Part shown: in pieces, positions 43,343 to 53,979 of the stretch
Numbering within the stretch: the stretch's first letter is position 1
How the letters are laid out: every line of letters starts with the position of its first letter
Source: Alteromonas sp. LMIT006
Lineage (GTDB): Bacteria > Pseudomonadota > Gammaproteobacteria > Enterobacterales > Alteromonadaceae
Assembly (NCBI RefSeq): GCF_024300645.1
Contig: NZ_CP101291.1
Span: 1,860,001-1,924,000 of the forward strand
Direction: 5' to 3'
Length of the DNA: 64,000 nucleotides
The notes under the pieces: generated by a model
Told to the model about the DNA's origin: nothing
What the model saw: only the letters and a program-made list of their open reading frames with translations
The model's database searches: none
Made by a program: the position numbers and the translations under genes

Positions 43343-45476
43343 ACACTAATCGCCAACATTGGTGAATTTTGGGATTGCGAGCAAAGTCTTTAGGCAATGT
43401 TCGCTCAGAAATATTCTCTATGGTGTAACCGAGTTGCTCAAGCGCGTTATGGTCTAATTTAAATCCCCGCAAATTATTCGAAAAGTACACGACGCCTTTA
43501 GGAGCGAGACTCTGTGCAGCTGACGTCAGTAAGATCACATGGTCGCGCTGCACATCCCAAGTACCTTCCATGCGTTTGGAATTGGAAAACGATGGCGGAT
43601 CAATGAACATCAGGTCAAATTGCTGCGAGTTGTCTTTGAGCCATGCTACGCAATCCCCTTGCACGAAACCATAGCCACCTTGCAGACGGTTGAGGCGAAA
43701 ATTATCCTTCGCCCATTGCAAATAAGTGTTCGACATATCAACGGACATCACTGTTTGAGCGCCACCTTTGGCAGCGTGGACCGAGACAGAGCCTGTGTAA
43801 CAAAACAAATTTAACACCCGCTTGCCCTTCGCTTCGGCTTTAAACAATTGCCTCGTCGTGCGATGGTCAAGGAATAACCCCACATCCAGATAATCCGTTG
43901 GATTGACATAAAACATGGCTTCGTGCTCATGTACAATAAATCGGTTATTGTGTGTCTCTAATCGCTCATATTGAGCTTTGCCCTTTTGTTGCTCTCTGAC
44001 TTTTAGCGCAATCTTATCGGGTGTTACGCCGGTTGCAATGGGAAGTTGCATAATAATGTCGTGAAGACGTGCTTTGGCTTTTGCCTCGGGAATGTCTTTT
44101 GGCGCGGCATACTCTTGAACAATTAACCAGTCGCCATAGCGGTCGATTGCACAGTTGTATTCTGGTAAATCCGCATCGTACATGCGATAACAATCCGTCT
44201 GGTTCTGTTTGAGCCAGGGCTTGAGTTTTTTTAGGTTTTTTGCAATGCGATTGGCAAAAGCGTCTTGACCATCACGCTGGGCTTGATGAGCGCAGTTATT
44301 GGCATCCAATACGTAATTCACAATTTCACATTCAAGCTTACCATTCATGACCTTGTAGGATTTTTTGGCTCTCAAGCGCAGCTGGCGTAATATATCGCGA
44401 TTACTGCTCAATAAACTGACTTGCCACCCGGCATATTCTTGCTTGAGGTGCGTTCCCCAACGTTGGAACAAGCCCAGTAGCTGAGGCAGTTCACCTAAAC
44501 GCTCACCGTATGGCGGGTTGGCGATTAACCAGTGCGGCGTCAGTGCCAAGCCATCATCATCCAGTTCAGGTGATACAGGTGCTTTTAACGTGCTGGCATC
44601 TTGTTGAGAAAAACGAATATAGCGCATAACTTGAGCGTTGCCGGCATTGTCTTTGGCAATACGAATTGTATTTGCATCAACATCATTGGCATAAAACTGA
44701 TGCGGGATTTCGTCTCGTTGCGCCTCAATAAAGGTTTGCACAATATCATTGAAGACCGATTGTTGATGCCCGAACCAGGCGTCAAAACCCCATTTGGTTC
44801 GAGTTAAACCTGGAGCAATGCGGCGGGCCATGTTAACAGCTTCAATGATGAGAGTTCCTGAGCCGCACATTGGATCTAATAAAACCAGCGGCGCATCTTT
44901 GGTTAAGACATCAGCAATCCCTGCTCGATGTAACATGGCTGCGGCTATGTGTTCTTTGACCGGTGCTTCGCCCGTTGCAACTCGGTAATCACGCTGGTGC
45001 AACGACCGACCTGACAAATCGATACACAAAGTTACTTCGTCTTTATGTAACCGAGCGTTGATGGTAATTTGCGGTTGTTGTTTTGCTACATCAGGACGTC
45101 TGAGACCGGCTTCAACAAAACTATCTACAATACCGTCTTTGACTTTTAGCGCACCAAATTGCGTGTTTTTGAGCCAGCGATTAGTGCCATTGAACTGCAC
45201 CATAAAAGTCGATGACGAGGCAAATTGTTCAGGCCATTGCACGGTTTGAGTTAATTGATATAAGTCATCTTGATTTTTGACTACACCTGAGGTCAATACC
45301 GCTAACACACGGTTGGCTAGACGTGAACCCAAACAAATTCGATAGGCGTCAGCTAGTGTGCCATCAAGTAATACTCTTCCAGGGGCGAGTTTGAGTTGAG
45401 CATCAGTCAATAACTGGCGACATTCATCCATTAACAACTGGTCTAAACCACTGGATGTGGTAACGATAAACTGCAT
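43332..45476 (-). CDS. rlmL: 23S rRNA guanine methyltransferase RlmKL
   Basis: A 714-residue bifunctional enzyme. The N-terminal THUMP domain and RlmL half (catalytic NPPYGERLG) make m2G2445. The RlmK half (LFCYTGSVSVHAAKGGA, FIDPPSFSNSK) makes m7G2069 in 23S rRNA. Its length matches E. coli RlmKL. Its ATG overlaps the pyrD stop (last base), so it is translated with pyrD; the two genes are close neighbours in many relatives. Confidence 0.96.
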   Translation of the reverse strand: MQFIVTTSSGLDQLLMDECRQLLTDAQLKLAPGRVLLDGTLADAYRICLGSRLANRVLAVLTSGVVKNQDDLYQLTQTVQWPEQFASSSTFMVQFNGTNRWLKNTQFGALKVKDGIVDSFVEAGLRRPDVAKQQPQITINARLHKDEVTLCIDLSGRSLHQRDYRVATGEAPVKEHIAAAMLHRAGIADVLTKDAPLVLLDPMCGSGTLIIEAVNMARRIAPGLTRTKWGFDAWFGHQQSVFNDIVQTFIEAQRDEIPHQFYANDVDANTIRIAKDNAGNAQVMRYIRFSQQDASTLKAPVSPELDDDGLALTPHWLIANPPYGERLGELPQLLGLFQRWGTHLKQEYAGWQVSLLSSNRDILRQLRLRAKKSYKVMNGKLECEIVNYVLDANNCAHQAQRDGQDAFANRIAKNLKKLKPWLKQNQTDCYRMYDADLPEYNCAIDRYGDWLIVQEYAAPKDIPEAKAKARLHDIIMQLPIATGVTPDKIALKVREQQKGKAQYERLETHNNRFIVHEHEAMFYVNPTDYLDVGLFLDHRTTRQLFKAEAKGKRVLNLFCYTGSVSVHAAKGGAQTVMSVDMSNTYLQWAKDNFRLNRLQGGYGFVQGDCVAWLKDNSQQFDLMFIDPPSFSNSKRMEGTWDVQRDHVILLTSAAQSLAPKGVVYFSNNLRGFKLDHNALEQLGYTIENISERTLPKDFARNPKIHQCWRLVYAV

Positions 45477-46504
45477 TAGCGCAGCCCTAATACAAGATCT
45501 TTGACCAACTGAGGCCCTTGATAAATCAACGCAGAATATACCTGCACCAAATCTGCTCCGGCATCAAGACGAGCTTGCGCAGCGGCTGGGCTATCAATAC
45601 CTCCAACACTGATTAAAGGCATCGCCCCATCAAGGTATTTGACAAGATCTTGGGTGACCTCAAGGCTGCGCTCTGTCAGCACTGAGCCACTTAATCCTCC
45701 CATTTCATCGGCATGCGGTAGACCCTGTACGGCATCACGACTCAACGTTGTGTTCGTGGCAATGACCCCATCCATGTTGGCATTTACTAATGATTGAGCG
45801 ATGCTTTGTAATTCTTCATCGCTCAAATCTGGTGCAATTTTGACGACGATTGGTGTATACACACCGTGTATGTCCGCTAATTCAGTTTGACGCTCTTTTA
45901 GGCCGGATAATAAATTATCAAGCGCCTCACCATATTGAAGATTGCGTAGACCTGGAGTATTGGGTGATGAAATATTCACCGTCACATAATCGGCATGCGC
46001 ATATACTTTGTCTAAGCAAATCAAATAATCAGATAATGCCGCTTCTTCAGGTGTCGCTTTGTTTTTGCCAATATTGATCCCAGTAATCCCTCTATTATTG
46101 GCTTTGCTTACTTGTTCGAGTAAATAGTCCACCCCGTGATTGTTAAAGCCCATGCGGTTGATAATAGCGTGCTTTTGCGGGATGCGAAACAGTCTTGGCT
46201 TGGGGTTACCCGGCTGACCAACTGGGGTGACAGTACCAATTTCAACAAAACCAAACCCCATCGCGTGAAACGCATCAACGCATTCGCCGTTTTTGTCCAG
46301 ACCTGCTGCTAAACCGACTGGGTTGGGAAACGTTTTGCCCCATACTGTTACTGGCTTGTGTGGTAAAGTTTGACGGTAAGTTGCCTCAAGAAAACCGCGC
46401 TGTGACCGCTTTAACCAACCTATAGTGAGGTCGTGAGCGGTTTCGGGTTCTAATTTGAGAAGTGCGCTTTGTGCTAGAGACATCATAAAATCTTTCGGAG
46501 CCAT
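45476..46504 (-). CDS. pyrD: Dihydroorotate dehydrogenase (quinone), class 2
   Basis: Up to 342 residues, membrane-associated. It oxidises dihydroorotate to orotate with quinone in pyrimidine synthesis. It has an N-terminal membrane-docking helix ([19 protein letters not shown]) and the FMN barrel with [23 protein letters not shown] and the base-bearing [14 protein letters not shown] 46504 lies only six bases after the T-run of the upstream gene's terminator, so ATG 46486 or 46483, after a GAAAGA stretch, is a likely alternative. Confidence 0.96.
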   Translation of the reverse strand: MAPKDFMMSLAQSALLKLEPETAHDLTIGWLKRSQRGFLEATYRQTLPHKPVTVWGKTFPNPVGLAAGLDKNGECVDAFHAMGFGFVEIGTVTPVGQPGNPKPRLFRIPQKHAIINRMGFNNHGVDYLLEQVSKANNRGITGINIGKNKATPEEAALSDYLICLDKVYAHADYVTVNISSPNTPGLRNLQYGEALDNLLSGLKERQTELADIHGVYTPIVVKIAPDLSDEELQSIAQSLVNANMDGVIATNTTLSRDAVQGLPHADEMGGLSGSVLTERSLEVTQDLVKYLDGAMPLISVGGIDSPAAAQARLDAGADLVQVYSALIYQGPQLVKDLVLGLR

Positions 46505-46507
46505 GTA

Positions 46508-46542
46508 ATAAAAAACCGCTATATTATGCCATATAGCGGTTT
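46508..46542 (-). terminator. Terminator of the NAD-glutamate dehydrogenase gene
   Basis: Perfect 12-bp stem AAACCGCTATAT / ATATAGCGGTTT with a six-base loop and a T-run on the minus strand, 24 bases after the gdh stop and directly before pyrD. Confidence 0.9.
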
Positions 46543-46566
46543 CATCTGCCTATGTAATGTGCTTAA

Positions 46567-49500
46567 TTAATGTTGGATTTTGTTACTCAACAATAAAAGC
46601 TCTCGTAAGGCGACGGAAAACTTAGCAAACTCGTGGTGTTTACTGGTTTTGAACTCACTCATCATGCCACACCAGCGACTGATCAAGTCGGTATTTTCAG
46701 CCATCCAATTGTCTAATAAAGCATCAGCATCTTGGCACGAAAGTAGTTTTTTGGAACGCTTAATAAGGCTCTGTGTAATAGCGCGTTGCTGATGATCTAA
46801 CTCTTCTCGATAGGAAGAACGTGCCAGTGCTTGCCAATGATTATCCACCGCCTGACGATTGATTTGATTTAGGAACCAATGCAGTTGCAATTGAGATCCT
46901 AATTGGAAATATAGCCTCGCTGTGACTGCTTTTGGGGTTTGAGCATCTGCAACAATATGTGCTAAATCAAATGTACTGAATGCATTACTGAGCATGGCAA
47001 GTCGGTACGCAAGCTTAACTGGAACTCCCTGTGCTACTAATTCATCACGGGCTTTGAGTAATGAAGAAACTTCATCATCAACCAGGTAATCATTAATATT
47101 GTCCAGCAGATCCATATAGATAGGACGATAAAAATCAATTGCCTCCGCAATTGAGGTAAAAGATGTGGACTGACGCACAAACCATCTAGCGCCACGACGC
47201 AATGCTCTGCGAATTTGATCGAACAAAGATAATTGCACATCAGCACTGATTTGGTTGTCCAGTTGCTCAATCTCATCGCTCACATCATCCATACCAAAAA
47301 CAGCTTTGACGATTGAGTAGGCTTTCGCAATCTCAGATACCGAACTACCCGTTTCTTCTTGCAAACGAAACACAAAATTAAAGCCCATATCATTGATCAT
47401 AACATTGGCTAATTTGGTTGCAATGATCTCACTGCGTAGCGGGTGGCCTTGCATCTGGGATTGATATCGGTCCTGTAATTGCTTGGGAAACGCATTCACT
47501 AGCAACTGGTTGTAATGCTCAGCTTCTGTGATATCGGATACATTTAAATCATCTTTTAAGACCATTTTGCTATACGAGATCAACACAGATAATTCAGGAC
47601 GAGTAAAGCCAATATTATCGACAATGCGCTCGTTTAATTCTTCATCACTTGGTAAAAATTCAAGCTCTCGATTGAGATCTCCGGCTTTTTCTAAACCGTG
47701 AATAAAGCGAATTTGTTCTTTTAGTGACTTGGCGCCGCCTAATTGTGAAATAGAAATTGATTGAGTTTGGCGATAACAATCATCTAACACCAAATCCGCC
47801 ACATTATCAGTCATATCATATAACAATTCATTGCGCTGTTTCAGCGTGAGATCACCTGCTTTAACTAACGAATTGAGTAGAATTTTGATATTGACCTCAT
47901 TATCAGAACAATCCACACCACCCACATTATCAATAAAGTCGGTATTGATGCGACCACCATGCTTGGCATATTCAATGCGACCAAGCTGAGTTGCCCCCAA
48001 GTTACCTCCTTCACCAACAATTTTAGCTTTGATTTGCTTGCCGTTTACTCTGACCTCATCATTGGCGCGGTCACCGACTTCAGCATGTGACTCATTTGTT
48101 GCTTTAATATAGGTGCCAATCCCACCATTCCACAGAAGATCCACAGGCATTTGAAGCAACTCATGAATGAGCTCATTTGGGGTCATGCTTGCACGTTTTG
48201 TATTGAGCATCTTTTTCATTTGCGCAGTCAAGGTAATACTCTTGGCTTTGCGGTCAAAAATCCCACCACCATCACTCATAAGGGAAGTATTATAGTTGGA
48301 CCAATTTAAACTTGGATCAGCAAATAAACGTTCTCGTTCGCGATAACTCGCAGCAGCATCCGGATTCGGATCAATAAAAATATGCATATGGTTAAACGCT
48401 GCGACCAAACGAGTGTGTTGAGATAACAACATGCCATTACCAAACACATCTCCAGCCATATCACCGATACCGACACACGTAAAATCCGTAGTCTGACAAT
48501 TAATCCCAATTTCTCTAAAGTGACGTTTAACTGACTCCCAAGCACCACGTGCTGTGATCCCCATCTTTTTGTGGTCATAACCCACAGAGCCACCTGAGGC
48601 AAAGGCATCACCTAACCAAAAATCAAATTCGGCAGAAATTTCATTAGCGATATCCGAGAAGGTCGCTGTACCTTTATCTGCCGCAACCACCAAATAAGGG
48701 TCGTCTTCATCGTGTCGTACCACTTGTCTTGGCGGCACAATAGCGCCATCGATAATATTGTCAGTCAAATCCAACAAACTGCGAATAAAGATCCGATAAC
48801 ACGCCTGACCTTCTGCGATAAAAGCATCTCGTCCTCCTTGCACAGGTTGCTTACAAACAAAACCACCTTTTGCGCCAACGGGCACAATTACGGTATTTTT
48901 CACTTGCTGTGCTTTGACTAGACCAAGTACTTCGGTGCGAAAATCTTCCTGTCGATCAGACCAACGCAACCCACCGCGAGCCACTTTACCACCGCGCAGA
49001 TGCACCCCTTCTACTCGAGGTGAATACACAAATATTTCAAATTTAGGCAATGGCAAAGGCATGTCTGGGATCAGCTCAGGACGCAATTTAAAGGAAACGT
49101 AAGCTTTTTCAATGCCTTGTTGTGTAGGCTGGTAAAAATTAGTACGCACCGTCGCCAAAATCATGTCCAAATAGCGACGAATAATACGGTCATCATCTAA
49201 GTTGGAAACGGAATCTAATTTGCTAATAATTTCTTGTGCACGTTTATCTTGCTCTTTAGCTGTAAATTTTTTGTCGGGTGTAAAACGATACTCAAACAAA
49301 TCGATTAACAATGCTGAAATATCAGGATATGCAGCCACCGTATTGGCAATGTAGTCAATACTAAACAAGCTACCAGTCTGACGCATATATTTGGCATATG
49401 CGCGTAAAATTGTGACTTTACGCCCACTAATATTGGCAGACAAAATCAATCGATTAAACGCATCATCTTCAAGGTGACGATCCCATACTTTGGCAAAGGC

Positions 49501-51417
49501 AGATTGAAATAGCTCTTGAGATAGGGCCATATCTGTCGGTGGGAAAGCATCATGCAGCATCGAAAAATCCATGACCCAATAGTTGCGAGACCCGCCGTCA
49601 TGCGAGGCTTTAACTTGATACGGTGTTTCATCAATCACACGTAAACCAAAATTTTCCAACATGGGCAGAACATCGGATAGATGAATGGGTTCATCGCTAT
49701 GGTATAATTTTAAGCGAACGGCTTTAGATTGTTTGTCGATCTCTTGTGGACGATAAAACAACATAGTTAAAGGCAAATCGTCACTTAACTCACAAATCTT
49801 GTTAATGTCGGCAAGCGCTGCAGAAGGCAAATGGTTATCCATATAAGACTGTGAAAAAGCATTACTAAATTGTTTGATGAGGCTAACGCTTTTTGCTTCA
49901 CCAAAAGCTGACTTAATCGTACTAATTAAACGATCATCCCATGACTTGCTTAGCTCACTCACATTTTGTTCGATATCACTCACGGCAAAATCCACATTGT
50001 TGTCGGCTACGCGTACGATATAGTGGGTGCGCGCATACACAGATTCAGAAAAATACGTTGTAAATTCAACAGGTTGCTCACTATTAAACGCTTTTTGCAG
50101 GTACTGTTGTGTCGCAATCCGTAACGCGGTGTTGTAACGTTCGCGAGGTACGTATACCAAGCACGATATAAATCGCCCGTAGGCGTCTTTGCGAGTAAAC
50201 ATGCGCGAAAAACCACGCTCTTGCATCTGCAAAATACCTTTAACAATACGCGCTAGCTCTTTGCTTGACGAATGCAGAAGTTCTTCTCGTGGATAAGTCT
50301 CCAAAATATTAATCGTAGCTTTGAAAGCATGAGTACCCTGCTCAACATCCATCAACTGGCACACTTGCGCAATCTTTTGTTTTAGAACAGGAATATTAAT
50401 AACAGACGAGTTATACAATGCCGCTGAGTACAAACCTAAGAAACGATGCTCCCCAACAACCTGCCCCTCAGTATTAAATTCCTTGATGCCGACGTAGTCT
50501 AAATACGTTGGGCGATGGACTCTGGCAACCGATGTTGTCTTAGTCAATATTAACGGGTGCTGGCTTAATGTGGCTTTTCGCGCGGAACTAGGTAAATTAC
50601 TGATTCGGCGGTCGCGATTGCGAGTGGTATTAAGCATAATACCCAGGCTGGTTTCATCTTGAGGTTGCCAAATATAATCGCCTTCTTCAGGGCGTACTTT
50701 GTAATAACGATACCCCATTAAGGTGAAATTGTGCTTTGCTAGCCAATCTACAAACTCAATAGCTTCTTGTTGGGCATTAGGATCAATTGCAAATGGAATA
50801 TCGGATAAAGATGCTCTAGCATTGACGAGTTTATCTTGCATTGGTGTCCAATCTGAAACGACTTGTTCTACCTCACTCAGTACTTGTTGTAACTCTTCTG
50901 TTAATTGAGCTAATGCTTTTGAATTGGTTTGACGGTCTATTTCTAGCAAAAACACAGTTTCTTTTATGCACGTTTCGCAAGTTGCTTTGTTTTTTGATAC
51001 AAAATGCATAATTTCGTTTTGTGCATTGCGTTTAAGTGTAATTGGACTATTTAAAAACAAATGAGCTGTAATGTTTAAACGCGCTAAACACATGCGAATT
51101 GAATCCACCAAAAATGGTTTGTCTGGCACAATAATCTCAACAATGCTGTGTTCAGATTGCCAACCATCTTTGGTGATTTTGGGGTTAAACGCTTTGATAA
51201 AGGGAGTAGCGCCATCGTATTCACAAAAGTGCTGCCAAAGCGATAACATAGCACCATAGGTATCAGAATCCGAACGTCCTATGAGATCCTCATGCGCTAT
51301 ATTAGAAAATAGTTGTTCTCCAAATTCAGTAATAAGAGAAGCTCGAGTAGAGGGTATTTTTTCTTGTATGAGCTGAAATACTTTGTCGAGTAAGACTGAG
51401 TTGTGGGGCACAGTCAT
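46567..51417 (-). CDS. gdhB: Large NAD-specific glutamate dehydrogenase
   Basis: A 1616-residue cytoplasmic enzyme of the L-180 class, normal length for the family. It converts glutamate to 2-oxoglutarate and ammonia with NAD. The N-terminal 700 residues carry the ACT-like regulatory domains. The catalytic domain follows (KVARGGLRWSDRQEDFRTEVLGL, VPVGAKGGF, then the Rossmann part with GIGDMAGDVFGNGML and VGEGGNLG). It forms its own transcription unit with a strong terminator. Supports growth on amino acids. Confidence 0.95.
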   Translation of the reverse strand: MTVPHNSVLLDKVFQLIQEKIPSTRASLITEFGEQLFSNIAHEDLIGRSDSDTYGAMLSLWQHFCEYDGATPFIKAFNPKITKDGWQSEHSIVEIIVPDKPFLVDSIRMCLARLNITAHLFLNSPITLKRNAQNEIMHFVSKNKATCETCIKETVFLLEIDRQTNSKALAQLTEELQQVLSEVEQVVSDWTPMQDKLVNARASLSDIPFAIDPNAQQEAIEFVDWLAKHNFTLMGYRYYKVRPEEGDYIWQPQDETSLGIMLNTTRNRDRRISNLPSSARKATLSQHPLILTKTTSVARVHRPTYLDYVGIKEFNTEGQVVGEHRFLGLYSAALYNSSVINIPVLKQKIAQVCQLMDVEQGTHAFKATINILETYPREELLHSSSKELARIVKGILQMQERGFSRMFTRKDAYGRFISCLVYVPRERYNTALRIATQQYLQKAFNSEQPVEFTTYFSESVYARTHYIVRVADNNVDFAVSDIEQNVSELSKSWDDRLISTIKSAFGEAKSVSLIKQFSNAFSQSYMDNHLPSAALADINKICELSDDLPLTMLFYRPQEIDKQSKAVRLKLYHSDEPIHLSDVLPMLENFGLRVIDETPYQVKASHDGGSRNYWVMDFSMLHDAFPPTDMALSQELFQSAFAKVWDRHLEDDAFNRLILSANISGRKVTILRAYAKYMRQTGSLFSIDYIANTVAAYPDISALLIDLFEYRFTPDKKFTAKEQDKRAQEIISKLDSVSNLDDDRIIRRYLDMILATVRTNFYQPTQQGIEKAYVSFKLRPELIPDMPLPLPKFEIFVYSPRVEGVHLRGGKVARGGLRWSDRQEDFRTEVLGLVKAQQVKNTVIVPVGAKGGFVCKQPVQGGRDAFIAEGQACYRIFIRSLLDLTDNIIDGAIVPPRQVVRHDEDDPYLVVAADKGTATFSDIANEISAEFDFWLGDAFASGGSVGYDHKKMGITARGAWESVKRHFREIGINCQTTDFTCVGIGDMAGDVFGNGMLLSQHTRLVAAFNHMHIFIDPNPDAAASYRERERLFADPSLNWSNYNTSLMSDGGGIFDRKAKSITLTAQMKKMLNTKRASMTPNELIHELLQMPVDLLWNGGIGTYIKATNESHAEVGDRANDEVRVNGKQIKAKIVGEGGNLGATQLGRIEYAKHGGRINTDFIDNVGGVDCSDNEVNIKILLNSLVKAGDLTLKQRNELLYDMTDNVADLVLDDCYRQTQSISISQLGGAKSLKEQIRFIHGLEKAGDLNRELEFLPSDEELNERIVDNIGFTRPELSVLISYSKMVLKDDLNVSDITEAEHYNQLLVNAFPKQLQDRYQSQMQGHPLRSEIIATKLANVMINDMGFNFVFRLQEETGSSVSEIAKAYSIVKAVFGMDDVSDEIEQLDNQISADVQLSLFDQIRRALRRGARWFVRQSTSFTSIAEAIDFYRPIYMDLLDNINDYLVDDEVSSLLKARDELVAQGVPVKLAYRLAMLSNAFSTFDLAHIVADAQTPKAVTARLYFQLGSQLQLHWFLNQINRQAVDNHWQALARSSYREELDHQQRAITQSLIKRSKKLLSCQDADALLDNWMAENTDLISRWCGMMSEFKTSKHHEFAKFSVALRELLLLSNKIQH

Positions 51418-51580
51418 TGGTTTGTCCTTTTGTTATGTTCTATCGTTTGTATGATTGCATCTATGCTATCTATATCGACTATTTGAGACGATTTCTCACT
51501 ATTTTGACCAATAATTTAGGTAGATTAAAGACATTTTTTTGATATTTTTTACGCTGTACATAAGTATGCAAATAAATAAT

Positions 51581-51607
51581 AAAAAAGGGGCATAAAGCCC
51601 CTTTTTT
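51581..51607. terminator. Terminator of the RND/DUF1302 operon
   Basis: Stem AAAAAAGGGGC / GCCCCTTTTTT with loop ATAAA, 24 bases after the RND gene stop on the minus strand; T-runs on both strands. Confidence 0.9.
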
Positions 51608-51631
51608 ATCGCATATTTTTGCCAAATTAAT

Positions 51632-53974
51632 TTAGGCTGCGTCGCGTTGTTGAACACTGTTTTGCGTGTCTTTCCACCATAAAATACGCGCAAGCGCTGG
51701 TAACACAATGATCGCACCGAGCATGTTCACGACAAACATGAATGTCAGCAAGATGCCCATATCCATTTGAAATTTTAGACTCGAAAAGACCCAAGTGCTC
51801 ACGCCGATTGCTAAGGTAATCCCGGTAAACAATACCGCATTACCGCGTTCTTTTAATGCGGTTAAATACGCTACATGTACGCTCTGTCCAGATTGAATAC
51901 AGCGCATCATCGTTGACAAAATATAAATCCCGTAATCGACACCGATACCAACCCCAAGGGCAATAACTGGCAAGGTCGAAACCGTTAATCCGATTTGCAG
52001 ATAAGTCATCAGAGCTTGCGCTAATACGGAGACAATATACAGAGGTAAAACCACTGAAATGGTCGCTCTCAAAGACCGGAAGCTCAATAAACACAAGATA
52101 ATCACAGCGCCAAATACATAAATCAACATTGGCGTTTGCGACGCACTCACCGCTTCATTGGTAGCTGCCATCACCCCAACAGGTCCTGACGCTAAGACAA
52201 AACGCAAATCATCACCCTCGTATTCGGTGCGATATTCTTTTACTGCATCGACTATTCGGGTAATGGTTTCGGCTTTGTGATCGGTCATAAATAAAATCAC
52301 AGGCATCACTGAGCAATTGCCGTTGAGTAAACCACTTGATGATGGAATACGCGCAATTGATTGCACTAAAGTCGGCTCAGTTCTAGGCAAGACATTCCAC
52401 TTTGGATTGCCTTCGTTGTAACCTGCGTTAATCTTTTTGGCAACATGCGGCAAAGATACAGCAGATTGAACGCCTTCAACATTGCTCATACGCCACTGAA
52501 ATTCATCTATGCGGTTCATCACATCATGTGAGGTGCAAGCCTGCTCTTCTGCTTCCACTAAGATTGAAATGTAATCGACAGTAATTTCATATTTATCGGT
52601 AATTAAAAACGTGTCTTGGTTGTATCGCGAATACTCATGCAAGGCAGGCGCGCCAGCATGTAAATCCCCTATTTTCATTTGTTTGGATTGAATGAACCCA
52701 AACGCAAAAAGTATAGCGGTTACTGCGACAATCACCAGTGCGATATTTTTGTCACAACACTTAGAGAAAATGAGCCAAATGCCTTCTGCCCCTGATTGTG
52801 CTTTAAACTTCTGCTGATATTGCGCAGAGAAACGAACATAACTCATTAGTACAGGCAATAAAATGAGATTGGTCAGAATAATTACCGCCACCCCCATTGA
52901 TGCGGTAATTGCCAATTCTTTAATAATACCAATATCAATGACTAATAAGGTCAAGAAGCCCACAGTGTCAGAAAGCAAAGCAATACCACCAGGGATCAAT
53001 AACGTCGTAAACGCGAGTTTGGATGCGTCTAACGCACTTAATCCTTCGACAACTTTTTTACCCACAGAATTGATCATCTGCACGCCATGGCTGACGCCGA
53101 TGGCAAAGACCAAAAACGGTACTAATATCGACATCGGATCTAAGCCAAAACCAAATAACGTCAACAACCCTAACTGCCAGATGACCGCAATGATGGAGCA
53201 AGCAATCGGCAAAACGGTGAGCATCAAAGATTTGGAAAAGATAAATACCATCACTGTCGTAATTAATATGGCGATGCCAAAGAACATAACCACATCTTTT
53301 GCGCCATCAGCAACATCTGCGATCATTTTAGAAAAGCCAATAATGTGCAGGCTAATAGTGTCGTTTTCGTATTTACCGCGCAACTCAGATTCTAAAATGT
53401 TGCCGATATTGAGCATATCCACATCTTTACCCGTTTCTGGGTCGACCGATTGCAACTGAGCCGTCACCATGGCACAGCTGTAATCATTGGACACTTGACG
53501 CCCGACAATACCGGCTTTTTCGATATTTTGCGCAACTTGCTCTAGTGCTTTAGGATCCTTACTATTGAAGTCTGACGGAATGACTGGCCCACCAGCAAAG
53601 CCTCCCTCGACAATTTCGGTAAAACGAGTTGCTGGTGAAAACAAGGAAACAACCAGAGAGCGTTCAACACCATTAATAAAAAATACATCGTCATGAACAT
53701 TTTTGAGTGTATCAAAAAACGCTGTGTTGAAAATATTACCGTTGCGATCACACACAGAGACTAAAATGTTGTTAGCACCATCAAAGTCTGCTCGGTGTTT
53801 GATGTAATTTTGCATATATTCGTGTTGCAATGGAATATTCTTCTCAAAGCCTGCGTCAAGCTTAAGCATGGACGCCATGTACAACAAAAATAGCGTCGCG
53901 AAAGCAAACAACGCCATAACGGCTTTGCGGTGATTAAAAATAAATGATTCGGAAAAAGAAATGAAAGAGTTCAT
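51632..53974 (-). CDS. RND-superfamily transporter (MmpL/HpnN-like)
   Basis: A 780-residue inner-membrane protein with two repeats, each one helix, a large periplasmic loop, then five helices: the 12-helix RND/MMPL layout. Half as long as drug-efflux RND pumps, as in lipid-moving MmpL/HpnN types. Segments such as GIGVDYGIYILS (second half) and VFAIGVSHGVQM (first half) mark the proton-relay helices. Last gene of the DUF1302-DUF1329-propeller-RND operon, five bases after the propeller stop. It likely moves a hydrophobic molecule between inner membrane and periplasm; the cargo is unknown. Confidence 0.9.
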   Translation of the reverse strand: MNSFISFSESFIFNHRKAVMALFAFATLFLLYMASMLKLDAGFEKNIPLQHEYMQNYIKHRADFDGANNILVSVCDRNGNIFNTAFFDTLKNVHDDVFFINGVERSLVVSLFSPATRFTEIVEGGFAGGPVIPSDFNSKDPKALEQVAQNIEKAGIVGRQVSNDYSCAMVTAQLQSVDPETGKDVDMLNIGNILESELRGKYENDTISLHIIGFSKMIADVADGAKDVVMFFGIAILITTVMVFIFSKSLMLTVLPIACSIIAVIWQLGLLTLFGFGLDPMSILVPFLVFAIGVSHGVQMINSVGKKVVEGLSALDASKLAFTTLLIPGGIALLSDTVGFLTLLVIDIGIIKELAITASMGVAVIILTNLILLPVLMSYVRFSAQYQQKFKAQSGAEGIWLIFSKCCDKNIALVIVAVTAILFAFGFIQSKQMKIGDLHAGAPALHEYSRYNQDTFLITDKYEITVDYISILVEAEEQACTSHDVMNRIDEFQWRMSNVEGVQSAVSLPHVAKKINAGYNEGNPKWNVLPRTEPTLVQSIARIPSSSGLLNGNCSVMPVILFMTDHKAETITRIVDAVKEYRTEYEGDDLRFVLASGPVGVMAATNEAVSASQTPMLIYVFGAVIILCLLSFRSLRATISVVLPLYIVSVLAQALMTYLQIGLTVSTLPVIALGVGIGVDYGIYILSTMMRCIQSGQSVHVAYLTALKERGNAVLFTGITLAIGVSTWVFSSLKFQMDMGILLTFMFVVNMLGAIIVLPALARILWWKDTQNSVQQRDAA

Positions 53975-53979
53975 AAACC

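Noticed and set aside
52863-53459. A 198-residue plus-strand open frame
   Set aside because: It is entirely antisense to the RND transporter gene, has low-complexity translation and no ribosome site; a shadow of the real gene.
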